From: Phocaeicola faecalis
GTDB lineage: Bacteria > Bacteroidota > Bacteroidia > Bacteroidales > Bacteroidaceae
Direction: 5' to 3'
DNA: 64,000 bases
Assembly: GCF_021730445.1 (NCBI RefSeq)
Contig: NZ_JADNRM010000001.1
Coordinates: 759,004-823,003, forward strand
The position numbers were made by a program, and so were the translations under genes. Below, piece by piece: positions 62,778-64,000 of the stretch. How positions within the stretch are numbered: the first letter of the stretch is position 1; each line of letters begins with the position of its first letter. Under the pieces are notes generated by a model, which saw nothing but the letters and a program-made list of their open reading frames with translations, ran no database searches and was not told the origin of the DNA.

Positions 62778-64000
62778 TTATTTCACATCCGAACGGAACG
62801 TTGAAGCCGGCAACCCTGCACCATTCACCAGATTGGCACGAGTAAACGGTTGCCAACCATAACGCACTATTGTCGGCTCTTTTACCTTGTCACTCCATAT
62901 TTTTAATTCGCCGTTCACGACGACAGCTTTTGCCGGATAAAACAATTGGTCATCTCCAGCCAGCTCAAAGGTACGAATTTCATTGTTATCTGATGCATGA
63001 AGACCCTCAGAATAATCAAAAGAAATATAAGCTGCCCCATTTTTAAAGGACACAGATTTGAAAAGCGGTCCTGAAGGCACTACATTTTTATGATGATAAG
63101 TCTTGTTTAAGGCCCAAACAGCCAGACGTTCCCCTACTTCCTGCTTATGTGTAGGATGTACATTCAAGGAATCTCCTTTATCCGAAGTCACCGCCATACC
63201 TGTATTGGAGATTTGTGTCAAGAAACGACGCTGGCTATCGCGGAACCAAGGCCATGACGGACGGTCGATACTCGATAACTGCACATAATAAAAAGGTAAC
63301 TCATTATCTGCCCAGTTCTTGCGCCAACTGTCAACTAATAATTTAAACAGTTTTTCGTGTGCTTCGCGATTATGCGCATTCGACTCTCCCTGATACCAAA
63401 TAATACCTTTAATAGGGAATTGTTGCAAAGGACGAATACCCGATTCGTACAGATAACAAGGTTCGTAGGGATGACGCTGCAATTTATCAGTTGACTTTTT
63501 AACATTCAAAGCAACACGTCCACGCACCCAGTCTTGAATAAAATCATTTTTAGTCCAATTACGCAAAATAGCCGGAAAGTGATATTCCAACGAACTACGG
63601 TCTACCCATGCTTCAGTAGGTGAACCGCCGATGGCATTGCAAATCAACCCGACAGGCACTTGCAGACTATCCTGCAACATCTTGCCGAAATAATAAGCCA
63701 CGGCGGAGAAATTGCCGGCCGTTTTTGGAGAACAAACTGTCCATTGCGTATCTTTATAATATTGCAAATGATTCAAAGAATCAAGAACGGAAGCATTCCA
63801 TTCGACTGCATCTGTACGCCAACGCGCTTTCATATCAAAAAAACGGATATTATTATTGGCAGTTTGTGGCACATCACGTTTGGCGGTCGCACTCCAATTC
63901 AAATAGAATTCCATATTCGACTGCCCGGAACAAAGCCATACTTCTCCAGCCAACACATTGTTATAGGTAAGTTTTTCCTTATCCGAAGAAATAGCTAATG
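62778..64000 (-). CDS. Sialate O-acetylesterase (SASA), 5' part outside window
   Basis: The frame continues without a stop through the window end, with AISSDKEKLTYNNVLAG just before GEVWLCSGQSNMEF, so the true start lies beyond base 64000; a GTG at 63956 is internal. About 406 residues are seen. Active-site blocks are LCSGQSNMEF (Ser), GIIWYQGESNAHN and SLNVHPTHKQEVGERL (Asp/Asn-x-His region). It removes O-acetyl groups from sialic acid so that sialidase can act, and it is the first seen gene of the glycan operon. It is related to, but different from, the esterase at 24156-25574. Confidence 0.93.
   Translation of the reverse strand, partial: LAISSDKEKLTYNNVLAGEVWLCSGQSNMEFYLNWSATAKRDVPQTANNNIRFFDMKARWRTDAVEWNASVLDSLNHLQYYKDTQWTVCSPKTAGNFSAVAYYFGKMLQDSLQVPVGLICNAIGGSPTEAWVDRSSLEYHFPAILRNWTKNDFIQDWVRGRVALNVKKSTDKLQRHPYEPCYLYESGIRPLQQFPIKGIIWYQGESNAHNREAHEKLFKLLVDSWRKNWADNELPFYYVQLSSIDRPSWPWFRDSQRRFLTQISNTGMAVTSDKGDSLNVHPTHKQEVGERLAVWALNKTYHHKNVVPSGPLFKSVSFKNGAAYISFDYSEGLHASDNNEIRTFELAGDDQLFYPAKAVVVNGELKIWSDKVKEPTIVRYGWQPFTRANLVNGAGLPASTFRSDVK

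Overview
The window is a piece of a Bacteroidales chromosome, most like gut Bacteroides or Phocaeicola. The evidence is a SusC/SusD pair with an ECF sigma factor and FecR anti-sigma factor, many exported glycoside hydrolases, weak Shine-Dalgarno sequences, and repeated -7 boxes matching the Bacteroides consensus TAnnTTTG upstream of genes on both strands. I cannot name the species from sequence alone. I saw no tRNA, rRNA, insertion sequence, phage gene or CRISPR array.

Region 1 (1-19.3 kb) is mostly housekeeping. A PhoH-family gene cut by the window edge is followed by purC, menG/ubiE, aroE, an alpha/beta hydrolase, aroC, an M20 dipeptidase, a nitroreductase and xpt. Next come a small acidic protein of unknown function divergent from a WYL regulator, a flotillin-like SPFH protein paired with an NfeD-like protein, a TlpA-like thioredoxin with a cell-wall amidase, and a polytopic membrane protein. 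The lysS-gpsA-pgi run and a HAD phosphatase close the region.

Region 2 (19.3-24 kb) is an amino-sugar module. A ROK-family repressor faces nagB across a 563-bp intergenic region. nagB is followed after 4 bases by a NagB-like/PIG-L fusion whose NagB half has lost residues normally needed for catalysis. nagA lies 25 kb away at 48.5-49.6 kb under its own promoter.

Region 3 (24-45.7 kb) holds a polysaccharide utilisation locus: a SASA acetylesterase, a GH2 enzyme, ECF sigma, FecR, SusC with an STN domain, SusD, a large NPCBM-type putative glycosidase and a GH97 enzyme. On the opposite strand follow a TIGR02757-type protein, a small TonB-C/LytTR/propeller-lipoprotein operon, and a GH29 alpha-L-fucosidase. 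Acetylated, alpha-galactosylated and fucosylated glycan is the implied substrate, but this is inference.

Region 4 (45.7-48.3 kb) carries an HU-related DNA-binding protein gene, preceded by four tandem 21-bp operator-like repeats, and a second propeller lipoprotein. Two apparent gene remnants flank this area, one of them clearly of the same propeller family.

Region 5 (49.8-64 kb, minus strand) is one long operon of exported enzymes: a sialate O-acetylesterase cut by the window edge, GH2 beta-mannosidase, GH20, a kelch-type mutarotase, a second GH20, GH92 alpha-mannosidase and GH2 beta-galactosidase, ending in a strong terminator. Together these would strip O-acetylated sialic acid, galactose, GlcNAc and mannose from host N-glycans. 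The released GlcNAc and sialic acid would feed nagA/nagB.
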